From Antedon mediterranea (Eukaryota > Echinodermata > Crinoidea > Comatulida > Antedonidae), in contig NC_092672.1 of NCBI RefSeq assembly GCF_964355755.1, forward strand, positions 21,760,501-21,824,500: 64,000 nucleotides of DNA, read 5' to 3'. The notes beneath the pieces are model-generated. The model was not told where the DNA came from, did no database searches, and was given only the letters and a program-made list of their open reading frames with translations. A program made the position numbers and the translations under genes. Position 1 is the stretch's first letter; every line of letters starts with the position of its first letter. Shown in pieces: positions 35,591 to 46,461 of this stretch.

Positions 35591-37190
35591 TTCTGGCTAA
35601 AATACAGATACAGAACAATAATTCATCTTATTGGCAAATAACAAATAATGATTAAAAAAATAACAAATTAATTTTTTTCCCGTATTTGTAAACCTTAATC
35701 TTGTCCATACATATGCGAGTCCGAAAACTTTAAGCACATATTTTAACTCAGTTGGACATGTAAAAGGAAGAATACCAAACAACAACAGTTACTTTTGTAA
35801 CAATTTAGACTTATTAAGTGAAACAAGACATTAGTAACCAAATATACAGTATACATTTTATAAATTTATTTAACAAAAAATTAAGATAGTACAGTATTTG
35901 TAAACCTTAACATCTTAATCATAACATTGCACATGTTTTAACTCAGTTGGACATGGAGCAACAGAGCAACACTCATCACTTTTGTAACAATCTAGACTTA
36001 TCAAATGAAATAAGACACAGTATCCAAATATACAGTATACATTTTATTTAAACTTCAAAATTCAAAACAATTCCTGAATGGAATTAGACCAGACAATAAG
36101 AAATGCACCAAATAATGTCACTATTGACATGAAAAATTAATTACGCAAAAGCACACTTCACCATAAATTAATCATCTTTGCAGTTGACCATCAAATTTGT
36201 ACTAGTATAGGTTAAAGATCGTCTCTCTGAAAAAATAATTGTTTAAACATTTTTTTGTTGAATATGCCATTTGAATTTTGCTATACAAGGGCTACCTATC
36301 AGTAACCTATTAACAAACTGATAATAGCCAGTAACTATTAATAAACTATTTATTTTATATACTTAGGCCTACTAAGAATTATTACAAATAGATACAGTAG
36401 ATATAGCTAGATGACCTAGGCCTCTAGGCCTAGATACTGCATTAGAAATCTATTATTAATATCACAGTTGTAATATCTATCAACTGCATACTTACAATAG
36501 CTATACTAGGGCTACCAATAATAACCTATTAATAGACTAGGCTTAGGCCTATTAACAAACTGATAATAGGCCTAGGCAGCCCAGTATAACTATTTAGTAT
36601 AAATATTATAAACTAAAAAATCTATTTTATAATTGAACCCTGGGAAGTAGGCCTACAACTTGTGGCTTATTACTATGTTTTCATTTATGTACACACCTAT
36701 AATTATATTATACTGTATAATGCCATTGTTGAATAAATAAATGTTTTTTTAACAACAAACAGGCAATGTAGGGCCTAGGCTAACTAGTAGTAGGCCTATA
36801 AGCCTAGGCTATAAAGTATATTAGGCCTAAGCTAGGCTATTATAATTATAAATTGAATGAAAAATGCCTAGTGCAATTTAAAAAAGACTAGGCCTAGGCT
36901 AGGGCCTACCTAGCTTATAGAGCATACTAGAGGCCTACTAGCCTAGCTTCTAGCCTATCAAAAAGGAACACTTTAACTTTAACAAATAAAATGTAAAGAT
37001 ATGGATTGATTCACTTACCACTAAACTGACATTGTGGTTGGAATAAAAATAAATATTCATGGTCTGATCGAAAAGGCCTACAAGAAGCGAATGCTCCTTT
37101 TTTCTCTGATCATCTGCATCGTGCCTGCTGCTGCTGCAAAAAAAAGAAGCGGGAATTTGGGTGTAACAATTGTTATACACACGCACTAAT
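35591..37190. other. Non-coding, TAGGCCTA-rich stretch between tandem arrays
   Basis: No gene. An imperfect duplication links 35690-35880 and 35900-36050 (both with AACTCAGTTGGACATG and ATACAGTATACATTTTAT). From 36360 to 36960 the words CCTAGGCCT and TAGGCCTA recur many times. They look like a compositional habit of this genome; I see no regulatory site among them. Confidence 0.5.
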
Positions 37191-37194
37191 ATAT

Positions 37195-37960
37195 AGACAA
37201 CGGCTATCTATAACCTATTAACAAACTACATTTTACATTTTACATTTAACTTATATTCCATACCTACTAAATATCTATTATATATAGATAGATGGAGACT
37301 ACTACAAATCTATTAGAAATCTATGAGTAACACAGTTTTGTATTATCTATCAACTGTCTACTTATAATAGATAAACAACAGCTATCTATAACCTATTAAC
37401 AAACTACGTTTAACTTATATTCCATACCTACTAAATATCTATTATATATAGATAGATGGAGACTACTACAAGTCTATTAGAAATCTATGAGTAATACAGT
37501 TTTGTATTATCTATCAACTGTCTACTTATAATAGATAGACAACCGCTATCTATAACCTATTAACAAACTACATTTAACTTATATTCCATACCTACTAAAT
37601 ATATATTATATATAGATAGATGAAGGCTACTATAAGTCTATTAGAAATCTATGAGTAACACAGTTTTGTATTATCTATCAACTGTCTATTTATAATAGAT
37701 AGACAACAGCTATCTGTAACCTATTAACAAACTACGTTTAACATATATTCCATACCTACTAAATATCTATTATATATAGATAGATGGAGACTACTACAAG
37801 TCTATTAGAAATCTATGAGTAACACAGTTTTGTATTATCTATCAACTGTCTACTTATAATAGATAGACAACAGCTATAACCTATTAACAAACTACATTTA
37901 ACTTTTTTTTCATACCTACTAAATATCTATTATATATAGATAGATGGAGACTACTCCCTG
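37195..37960 (+). repeat. 164-bp tandem repeat, nearly five units
   Basis: CCTATTAACAAACTAC recurs near 37214, 37392, 37556, 37720 and 37880, spacings of 178, 164, 164 and 160. The first spacing is longer because of an extra TTTTACATTTTACA. Each unit also holds ACTAAATATCTATTATATAT, GATAGATGGAGACTACTACA and ACAGTTTTGTATTATCTATC. Units are very similar, indicating recent amplification or homogenisation. There is no coding content. Confidence 0.9.
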
Positions 37961-38019
37961 TCTACATAAAAACTCTTAAGGTGAAAAATATCTATTAAAA
38001 ACTACTAACAATGGTGTAG

Positions 38020-38059
38020 CCATAGAGATATTATAGTGTTCACTATAATATCTCTATGG
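38020..38059. repeat. Perfect 19-bp hairpin with 2-base loop
   Basis: CCATAGAGATATTATAGTG (38020-38038), TT, then its exact reverse complement (38041-38059). GGTGTAGC stands both just before and just after the hairpin (38013 and 38058), so the hairpin could be a small inverted insertion between direct repeats. It lies in the fading edge of the 164-bp array. No run of Ts or gene is associated with it. Confidence 0.85.
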
Positions 38060-38329
38060 TGTAGCTTAAAGACCTACTTTAAATAGTGCTACATCAACTA
38101 TGATACAACTACTTACTGTGTACTTTTAATAGGTAGTACCTATTATGTCACCTATCAATTTTATGTAGTCAGAAAGTAGTCAAAGAAATTATGATAAAAT
38201 CCTTAGTAGCCAAGAGAAAAAAACTACTAACGGCCTATTAAGCCTACTAAGGATAGAGCTATTTCTATTAAAGACTATCTAAATATACTTAGTTATTTCG
38301 TTATAGTGGTTAATTTTTGTTATAAATGT

Positions 38330-38920
38330 GTCATTTTAACAGAACAAATACCCAGAGATACATTATAGCATTTATGTTTAAGAGTTCAGTTAATAGTCCT
38401 ATTTTGATATTTGTGTCTTTTTTGGTTTTCATTAATTCTAAAAGCAAGTAATATAATTTAAAATACAAATTGCAGAGTTGTAAAATAAATGTTTCAAACA
38501 TGCAGTTGAAAATAAAAAAAAAGGCAAATTACTAAAAATAATGACAATGCTGTGGGTGGCTGGATCTCAATGGAAAAAAAATAACAAAAAGCTAAATCAA
38601 AACGATAAAGTAAAAGTTAAAACAGCCAGACATTTTAATATAGATATCTTCTTTATTGTTTGTGTATAAATGGACATTTATTTATGTTTTGTTAATATTT
38701 TTTAATTATATGTCAGTCACATATTTTCCATCCTCATGTTTGGTGTAGGACATTAAAACTGCATTTATTGTCATGTTTTCTGAGCTTTCAAAGTCTGTTC
38801 TTTAATATCAGTTCAAACTGGAGAACAACAACCTGGTTGAATATTCTAGCACTCTAATATTGTTCTATGTTTTTAATGTCTTGATTTGTGGTGAAAGGAA
38901 TGTTTGATAGTTGGTCTTAA
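38330..38920. other. Non-coding stretch
   Basis: AT-rich sequence with nothing recognisable before the hAT-like terminus at 38921. Confidence 0.5.
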
Positions 38921-39432
38921 CAGTGGCAGATCCAGAGGGAGAAAGTAAAGTACTTTCAATTCATTAATTAAAACACATTGTTTCAGCGCCGTGCTAATTT
39001 AGTCTTTATTAGAGGTTGCCATTGCTGTTGCTGTCGTCACACAAAATTATTGTTATGGTGTTTTGCTAAGTGGTATGACACATATTCTTCTGCTGCCTAG
39101 CTAGATAATTCTGAAGAATATTATCAGCCTAGACATAGAGCGCACATGACAAATATATTTGAATACTCATTTACCCAAGCGATTCCTATACTGTAATTTG
39201 AAAACAGTCCTGATAGTCTCTCCAAAACATTGGAGAGTTTGTGTGTTTGAAAACTACTGAAAAGATGTTCAATTGCATTTGTTGATGACTATAAACCCTG
39301 CAACCAGTGCATCAGCAGAGCGAGAAAATTTAGCTCTGGAGACTGTACAAAATTATCTTTGAGGTACCATAATGGAAGATCGACTAAATGCATTGTTATT
39401 AGTACAGGAAAGATATGCTCAGCATCAGTAAA
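38921..39432 (+). pseudogene. hAT transposase C-terminal pseudogene with adjoining hAT-like TIR
   Basis: At 39294 the frame reads NPATSASAERENLALETVQNYL, a stop, then GTIMEDRLNALLLVQERYA. This corresponds to the hAT dimerisation domain signature PaTSASAERsFS...LKtYLRstMgedRLNaLaLl; the internal TGA replaces an arginine of the LRSTM motif. In another frame SEEYYQ (39110-39127) resembles the pEEYYRr segment upstream of that domain in ZMYM/hAT proteins. CAGTGGCAGATCCAGAGGG at 38921 looks like a hAT 5' terminus (CAGTGGCGGATCCAG type). The catalytic N-terminal part is missing, so this is an internally deleted, inactive copy. It reads directly into the inverted duplication at 39390. Confidence 0.7.
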
Positions 39433-39596
39433 AGGTTGAAAAAATTGCAACAGAATTTTTTTCACCACAATGCATTTCTATAAGGTCCCTATATGAACAT
39501 ACTAAAAGTCTAGAAAAATCCAGGTAGGGGAAATAGGTTTTTTTAAACAAAATGGCCGCCAATGGCGAAAAATGTCTAAAAATGAACAAAAAACAT

Positions 39597-40676
39597 GGGT
39601 GTCACGAAACCTAAGAACACGAAAGCTCAGACTCCCTAAGACCTAAGATCACGAAAGCTAAGACCCAACACCTAAGATTACAAATACTAAGATATACCAC
39701 AGCTTAAAAACAATACTTGTTTATCCATACATAATTTTAAACACAGTAGGTTTAATTTATTACCATAAATATAATTTAATACTACCGCAAAACATAGATA
39801 AACTCACATTATTTTCGCCCGTTGAGTAAATGTATATTTTTTCTTTACAACAAACAAACTTGACGGGTTGTTTGTTGGTATATATTTACTCCATTGTGTT
39901 GGTTCAGAGGATGTTTTTCTTACGCACCTGCCTTTCTTGTATTTTGACTCCAAATTTGTTGACTAACTTTATCCTGAACACCACACTTTAAAATTAGGAC
40001 TTATAAGTACTTTCAGAACGAGAAACACATAATAACAAATAAATAAATCCTTTAAATTGATGATTTTACAGATTTGTTTCTTTGTATACTGTAATGTAAC
40101 TCCTCGAGCTCCATGCTCAATGTTTTTGTTTCTATGGAGCGCCAAAAGAGCAACAATAATAGTACAAGTATAAAAACAGAAAGAAAACAAAACAAAAAAA
40201 CTTATCATGATTTTTAAATTAAAATTTATTTGCCAGTATTTATTTCTTCGTACTTGCATGATTATACTATTATCATTACAATTTTAATTTTACATTGTTC
40301 CATCCACACTGTAGATGGACTCCACAGAGTTTTCAGCCCTCTATATAATGTTTGCTCTTTTGACGTTCCATAGAAACAAAAACATTGGGTAGGCCTACTG
40401 TACTGGGTCCACCCTGTACTGTAGGCTAGTCATTTTGTGTGCGAGAAAAACGTCTGTAAAATCATCAATTTACAAATGTATTTGTTACTTTTTATGTGAT
40501 TCTTTTTCATGAAAGTGCCAATTCTAAGGTGTGGTATTCAGAATAAATGTTTGGAGTTAAAATACAAGGCAGGTGCGAAAGATAAATATTTGTAATCTTA
40601 GTGTTGGGTCTTAGCTTTCGTGATCTTAGGTCTTAGGGGGTCTTAGCTTTCGTGGTCTTAGGTTTCGTGACACCCC
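39597..40676. mobile_element. 1.08-kb long-hairpin MITE, Mutator-like, 9-bp target duplication
   Basis: The ends are GGGTGTCACGAAACCTAAGA and its inverted counterpart, alike over at least 90 bp (including GATCACGAAAGCTAAGACCC). The inverted similarity continues through most of the element: AGGTGCG/CGCACCT, TGATTTTACAG/CTGTAAAATCA and CCATAGAAACAAAAACATTG pairs. A nearly full-length hairpin thus surrounds a core at about 40160-40340. AAAAAACAT flanks both sides (39588-39596 and 40677-40685). The inverted paralogue at 43338-43346 has a single AAAAAACAT and no insert, proving the boundaries. Long TIRs with a 9-bp duplication fit Mutator-like elements. There is no transposase. Confidence 0.9.
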
Positions 40677-40847
40677 AAAAAACATATATTGTATATCTAA
40701 TTACCACTTGATAGCAGTTTTTATAATGCTTTTTATATTTCTTTAGTGTCAAACATTTAAACTGCAATATACATATTAATTTAAGTGCTATTTAGCAGTA
40801 AAAACACACATTTAGGTATCAAGATATCACCACGGTTATAATAATAG

Positions 40848-40893
40848 ACAACGTAGTTCCATGCATTATAATGCAGGACTACGGTGTCTAATA
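40848..40893. repeat. Imperfect palindrome in the left arm
   Basis: AGACAACGTAGTTCC and GGACTACGGTGTCT flank ATGCATTATAATGCA, forming a 44-bp imperfect cruciform-capable sequence. The matching place in the right arm (43129-43170) also folds (CCTATGC...GCATAGG), but with different bases. Confidence 0.7.
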
Positions 40894-41699
40894 AAACAGT
40901 AATTATACAATCTTACAATCTATTAATCCATTTATTTTCATTGTCCAGTTATCATCCTCTGTCTATAGGTAGGAATTAAGCATGTGCTGATGATGCCGTG
41001 GTATTCGTCACAAACAGTGGTACTGGTGGTAAATTTGTCATCAATGGACACATCACGCCATTTGTAACTTTCCATCCCCCAGTCTGTGGGTTGAAGAGTA
41101 CTTTCTATCCACTGCTGTACCATGGTAATATACATGCAGGGAATGACATTTTGCAGCATTTGTTGTTGGGGGGAATAGACTTTATTTCAAGTGCTGTTTT
41201 GCTTTTTGCTACTTTCTCCCAGAACGTATTCCTCCATACAGTATACAGCTACCAATGCCAATTCCTCTGATGCGATGGTTTCGTTATTTTGGAGATGTTT
41301 GGTTTTACAGAGTTTGTAAGCGTACTACTGCCCAGGTGTTATGACTTTTTAAGACTAACACCTTTTTTTTTACCAAATAGATGGGATGTAGCATCACATC
41401 CCTGGATTCCATGTATAAAAAGCAAATTAATTTTTACAGAGCTTCACACCAAGGAAAGACTTTACATGCATTCACAGTGCTCCCCCATCGAGAACATACA
41501 GTATTAAATCAATGAATGAAGCAACCGTGACAGAATAATATTAATTTAAGAGGAAAGAACATATTATTACACATGGGTCAAAATCAACCATTTTTATCAA
41601 TAGAGAAGCAGTGCACATTCCCTCACATATACTATTTCATCATCGATGGCTATGTGAGACAGTCATACACATTGTATATTTTGTAAGATCATTTTAATC

Positions 41700-41769
41700 C
41701 AGACCTTTTTATTTGAATTGCCCCGTGTGGGATGATTAAAGAATTTTGAATTGAATTGAATTGAATTGC
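41700..41769 (+). repeat. LINE/SINE-type 3' tail with (TTGAA)n
   Basis: GAATTTTGAATTGAATTGAATTGAATTG-like tail at about 41740-41769, preceded by GCCCCGTGTGGGATGATTAA. The sequence resembles the 3' ends of CR1/L2-group retroelements, which close in short TTGAA repeats. It lies between the two inverted arms, close to their centre. Confidence 0.5.
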
Positions 41770-41869
41770 ATCATTTGTTGAAAAAGAACCTTGTACTTTT
41801 CTAGCAGCCCTCTTTTACTCCATTGACTCCATACACACTGCTAGACTACTCAGAAACCTACATCTCACT

Positions 41870-43530
41870 GCCCACTGTATGTTATCAATGGGGGAGCACT
41901 GCTACATCAAACCTCTTGGCCCGAAACATCAACATTTCAAGACATTTATTATGTACCATGTATGTTTGTTACGTTATGTGAAGGCAAAGTAAACTCTTTG
42001 TGTTTAATGGCTATAATTATGGGCCGTAGGTAAATTTGGTTTAGGAAAAGGTGTTGGTCTTAAAAATCATCACATCACAGTTGGAGTTGTATGTCAAATT
42101 CTGTAAACAAACAGTTTCCATAAAAAAAAGAAAACATTGCATCAGGAATTTGGCATTGGTAGCTATACAATGGAGACAGCCTACTTTTCTTTGAGAAAGT
42201 TGCAAAAAGCAAATCTATTCCCTTGCTGCAAAATTTCATTTTGTGAGTCTTTATTACCAGGTATAGCAGTGGATAGGAAATACTCTTCAACCCATAGGGA
42301 TGGAAAGTATTGATGACAAATTTACTACCAGCACCAGAGAAACTAATAAAGTTGATTAGATGTACCTGTTGTAAATAAGGTTGTAGTAAAATGAATTGCA
42401 GTTGCAGAAAACATGGTTTGGACTGTTTCACTATTTTTTAAGAATGCCATGGCATCAGCACATGCTCAATTCCCCACCAATAGATGGAGGATGAGGTACT
42501 GACAAGATAAAAGTGAAATTACCGCATTTATTTGAATAAATGCCCTTGGTGGTTGATTTTTAAGAAGGGTAGTGGGGGCGTGTAATCGTCGTGAGGAGTT
42601 TATTCGGAGAGGCGTTTATTTTTGTGGGTGTAATGTGGTAACATGTATAATCAAATAAATACACCCTTTAGATATGAACAAATACAACACCATCATGTCA
42701 TTCAGTGAATTCTATTACAAATAGAAATGTGTTAAAATACAATATTGTGTATAATATGCATGTGGCGGGGCGTACATTCGAGGAAATAAATTCAAAATGA
42801 TGTCCGATGGGGGCGAGGGAGGGGGTGCGGTGGTGTAGGTTATTCAAAATATTATACCAGTATAGGGTACAGTAGTTTTAGTCACTTTTAAAAATGAAAA
42901 TCCTTGAAACAGCACTCAATGGGGTATTGTTTTATATTAGGAAATAACATCATATTGTCTACATATACTCCCGAAAATAGCCAATTGGGGAGAGGGGATA
43001 GGGGGACAGACTCCCTCACCCTTCCCATATTATCTCCCATCCCTATACCCCTCCCCACTGGCACCACCAATGTTGTAATATATTGTTATAACAGTAGTAC
43101 AAATGTAAATGAACTGATTTATTATTAGACACCGTAATCCTATGCATTAAGCATAGGAAGGACTGTGTTTTATATATTATAACAATAGGGATATATCTAG
43201 ATATTTGTTTTGCGGCCATTTTCTAATTAACAGCACTTAAAATAATGTGTATATTGTAGTTCAGATCTACGAAACTGTAAAGAAATATAAAAATCATTGT
43301 AAAAACTGCTATAAAGTGGTAATTAGATCTACTATTTATGTTTTTTGTCCTTTTTTAGGCATTTTCGCCATTGGCGGCCATTTTCTTTTAAAAACCCTAT
43401 TTCCCCTACCTGGATTTTTCTAGACTTTTAATATGTTCATATAGGGACCTTATAGAAATGCATTGTGGTGAAATAAATTCTGTTGCAATTTTTTCAACCA
43501 TATTTCATAGTTTTCCTGTACTATATTGAT
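41870..43530 (-). repeat. Right arm of the inverted duplication (keeps the empty site)
   Basis: This is the inverted homologue of 39390-41510. It lacks the Mutator-like insert, giving a pre-integration site at 43338-43346. It carries material absent from the left arm, including a repeat-like block at 42520-42680 and a G/C-rich piece at 42770-43070. Divergence between the arms is clearly visible throughout, so the duplication is not recent. Confidence 0.82.
42520..42680. mobile_element. Candidate TIR repeat with GAATAAATGCCC-type ends
   Basis: TTACCGCATTTATTTGAATA and the later CAAATAAATACACCC, with AGGCGTTTATTTTTGTGGGT in between, resemble the widespread TACCGYATTTATTCGAATAA...GGGCGTTTATT repeats of invertebrates, which I know only generally. 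Boundaries and target duplication are not clear. Confidence 0.35.
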
Positions 43531-43768
43531 GTTTGTTCATCAGGACATTAAACTTAATTATGATGTCATTATGCCTAAGTATGTGAATATGTATCCCCGC
43601 TGGATGAAGTATGTAGGCCTATTTTTATTTATTAAATTTACAGCATTGTTATTACATGTTATTGTTAAGATAATAAAATTAATAAGCAGTATAGAGATTC
43701 AGCCACTGATTACCACAGCATTGTCATTTTTTATTGAAGTCGCGTCATTTTTTTAAAAGTAGTTAATA

Positions 43769-44130
43769 GGGCAGCTTTCGAAACACACAACGCTGTGATT
43801 ATCGATATGCAAAAGACTGTGAAATCCTACTGCGTATGCGAGAGCAAAGCCAGTTTGTTCGGCTGATTTGGCGTATGCCTGGAAGACACGAAAAATATTT
43901 AAGAACTGTTGTGTTATGACAATGTGTTATTAAAGTAGACACTAGTAGGGAAATGCGATCATCATCATGAATCATGGTGATGGCAGGTGCTTTGGTAGCG
44001 ATCATGTTACAATGACCTGATCGCGTTCTCATAAAATTGAAACAGTTTATAATTCGTGACGCGAAAAGCATGCAACGGTATCCATGGTTGACTGACTTCC
44101 GCGTCTCGCGTCGCCACTTCGAAAGCCCAC
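43769..44130. mobile_element. 0.36-kb MITE candidate with TA duplication
   Basis: The left end GGGCAGCTTTCGAAACACAC and right end CACTTCGAAAGCCCAC are imperfect inverted complements sharing GCTTTCGAA. TA stands on each side (43767-43768 and 44131-44132). Its interior is more GC/CpG-rich than its flanks, consistent with an insertion. Mariner-type transposition would fit, but the TIR match is short. Confidence 0.4.
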
Positions 44131-44383
44131 TATTGCCATACCGGAAGTACCTTTATCAGGGAATTCCCCCAGATGGTCACATTTAACGTGTGTTTACCAG
44201 CGGAAAAAGTAGACTATGATCTTTTTACCAATTGTTAACACGCTATGGGAGTGTCATTTCCGGCCAACTATAGGTGCCATTTATCATAAATTTTACGTGT
44301 GGTGTCATTTTTTGCTTCACCACAGGTCTCACCTGTGCCTCATGTACTTGGTGACTGGTTGCGTCCCTTCCCCCCTTTACTAC

Positions 44384-44402
44384 AAGGCTGGATCCGCCCT
44401 TG
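44384..44402 (-). repeat. hAT-like terminus motif, inverted
   Basis: AAGGCTGGATCCGCCCTTG, preceded by a CCTTCCCCCC tract, is in reverse complement similar to the CAGTGGCGGATCCAG hAT end type seen at 38921. It may be a solo end. Flanking octamers here and at 38921 do not match, so the two are not shown to be one element. Confidence 0.3.
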
Positions 44403-46031
44403 TTTATGATGAGCAACAATGCCTGTTTTCTGTGTGGTAGAAGTAAATATGATTGCAACTTCATTGTCCTTGTACCTCCTTGTACACACCTTGAAATTAA
44501 ATTGCATAAATGAATAATTAAATATCAAAATGATTAATATTAAACATAATGTTAGTCCATCATGTACTTCATATTTCATATCATAAAACGCTACCAGGCA
44601 CTAATAATAGAATTAGAAGCCAGGTTTGTCCTGTCACATCTGGACCGAATCGTCCTGAATTCAACTAGTTATAGTAGCCTAGGCCTTGTAAGTAACGTAA
44701 TGCTAAACCTAACCTAGTGTTAATTACATGCATTTGGTGTTTCAAGCTTATTTTTGGATGAACCAACCATACTTACCATCCTTTCGAAAAGTTTGAAATG
44801 TGCGCCGAGCACATGCTATCTCTCAATATTTGCTAGCGATGACCTCTAAGTGATCTGATTGTGACGCAAGATTTATCGAATGCAGCATTTGGCAACTTGC
44901 AAATAATTTAGTCTGAAAACACATTTTTTGTAAATGTGCCGTTCTAACATCGCTTAATAAATAAAAGGAACTAAAAGGTGTCCCAGCTCAAACGGCGCTA
45001 GCGGTTTTATTATATTAGGAGAAGATGGAGTAAATAGGCTTAATTGGATTGATTAGGCCACATAAAACCTCCTTTTTAAAAAACTTTTTTTTGTAAAGTT
45101 GCCAAAGAAACACCACTGAAAAGGTCATTTTTTACTTTTATAAATTGCTAAATTGTGTGTGCGGCCAAATATTATTTGAAAGGTATTAAAACCCATTTCT
45201 AGACTGGTATTTTGTTTGGATATCGTGCATGAAACTACCCCTACAGCATCGCAAAGAATATTAATAGTTCTGAAGATTTTTTTTGTAATTATGATTTTAT
45301 ATCATTAAGTATGTCACGGCAACATTGCCAGTGGGTTTGGTGTGTTGTGGAGGGTGGACTCAAGACAAGAATAATATACATATAAAACACTATAATATTA
45401 TATGTCCAGATTATCTACAGGTGAATTATCTTCATGAGTCCATTTTCAATTTTACGTCGAAATACAGTACTCTTTGTTCATGTCACTCCCATATTTCCAC
45501 TTCATCTTATCCATAATTTCTTCGGTGATTTCTCTGATGTTTTCTAAGCTTAATCTTCTTAATTTGGCACTTCTCTATTCTCAAGTGGCACTGTAACACA
45601 GACAAATATTACCATAGTATACAGTTCATTTACAGTACCCTATAACATTCATTAGACCAACAATCTATTTTATAAATATAACTATATTCTACTTACAATG
45701 CAGCCTAATTCATTACTCGTACGCAAATCCCAATTTCATTGTCTTATGGTGACAATGCTCACTCGCTCCCCGTTATCTACAAAAAGACTGTATGCGCTAC
45801 TCCGTAATCTACACAAAACATCGTTATTCAAATAATTTGCTCATTACCATAATTATAGTGATTCAACATTTTTTGAATTACTACTTTTCTGAAATATGGT
45901 GAGGGAACTAAATGATGTATCCTGCATTGAGTAACTCTTTTAGAACAATTCTGTCCTTAACATTTTATAGTATGCAAATACAGGCTCCTGGCAAAGAAGC
46001 ATAAAAGTGGACGTAGTTGTGCAAACATGAT
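44403..46031. other. Non-coding stretch
   Basis: No supported gene or repeat. Compositionally mixed, with some CpG around 44780-45010. Short frames such as 45325-45516 have no recognisable content. Confidence 0.5.
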
Positions 46032-46461
46032 GGAGGATTTGCGACACGGATACGTCACACCAACTTATTCGTTTTTGTAAGCCAGTACAAATCGGTTTCG
46101 CATGGCAACGAAATATTGAGGGCGCCATCCAAAATATGACTGCTGTAAATTTTAATGAAGCACAGGTATATGTTGCAATGGAGGTTGCCTATAGGCCTAG
46201 TATAGCGAGAGAGGACTTTAAAAACTGCTATTTATCAAAATTGACTTTTTTACTTAAATTACTTTCAATAAATTATCTATAATTATATTATCATGAATCA
46301 TTTTTTATTCAATGCAAAGTGTGCAAAATAGATAAAAAACTATGACTGGTGATTTTTGTCAACACAAATACACTTTACGAATATCAGCTCAAAAGTTTAA
46401 CAAATGTAGGCCTATGACCTATCCGTTTCCATTATCGTATTCGTAAGGTTGCGAAACCTCC
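46032..46461. mobile_element. MITE, sister of 31592-32069 (inverted, partly eroded)
   Basis: In reverse complement this matches the 31592 element. GGAGGTTTCGCAACCTTACG is its intact end (46461 downwards); the other end (46032) keeps only GGAGGATTTGCGACACGGATACGTCAC and has lost about 20 bp. Interior blocks AATCATTTTTTATTC, TACTTTCAATAAAT and GAGGGCGCC correspond one to one. Two copies in one window show the family is dispersed. Confidence 0.8.

Larger units (their letters stand above)
39390..41510 (+). repeat. Left arm of a roughly 4-kb inverted duplication
   Basis: It matches 41870-43530 in inverted orientation. Shared landmarks in order are TAGTACAGGAAA, TTGAAAAAATTGCAACAGAA, ATGCATTTCTATAAGGTCCC, GAAAAATCCAGGTAGGGGAA, AATGGCCGCCAATGGCGAAA, GGTGTCTAATA, GCATGTGCTGATG, GGTTGAAGAGTA and GTGCTCCCCCAT. 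The left part contains the end of the hAT pseudogene, so the duplicated unit is probably hAT-derived. Without the 1.08-kb insertion at 39597 the arm is about 1.0 kb. Open frames in it (40998-41507) are not conserved in the other arm. Confidence 0.85.

Noticed and set aside
36360-36960. TAGGCCTA clusters as regulatory sites
   Set aside because: The words occur throughout the window and are dense here without positional regularity; they look compositional.
38921-44402. A single intact hAT element spanning both GGATCC termini
   Set aside because: Flanking octamers differ, the right terminus lacks the CACTG end, and no continuous transposase is present.
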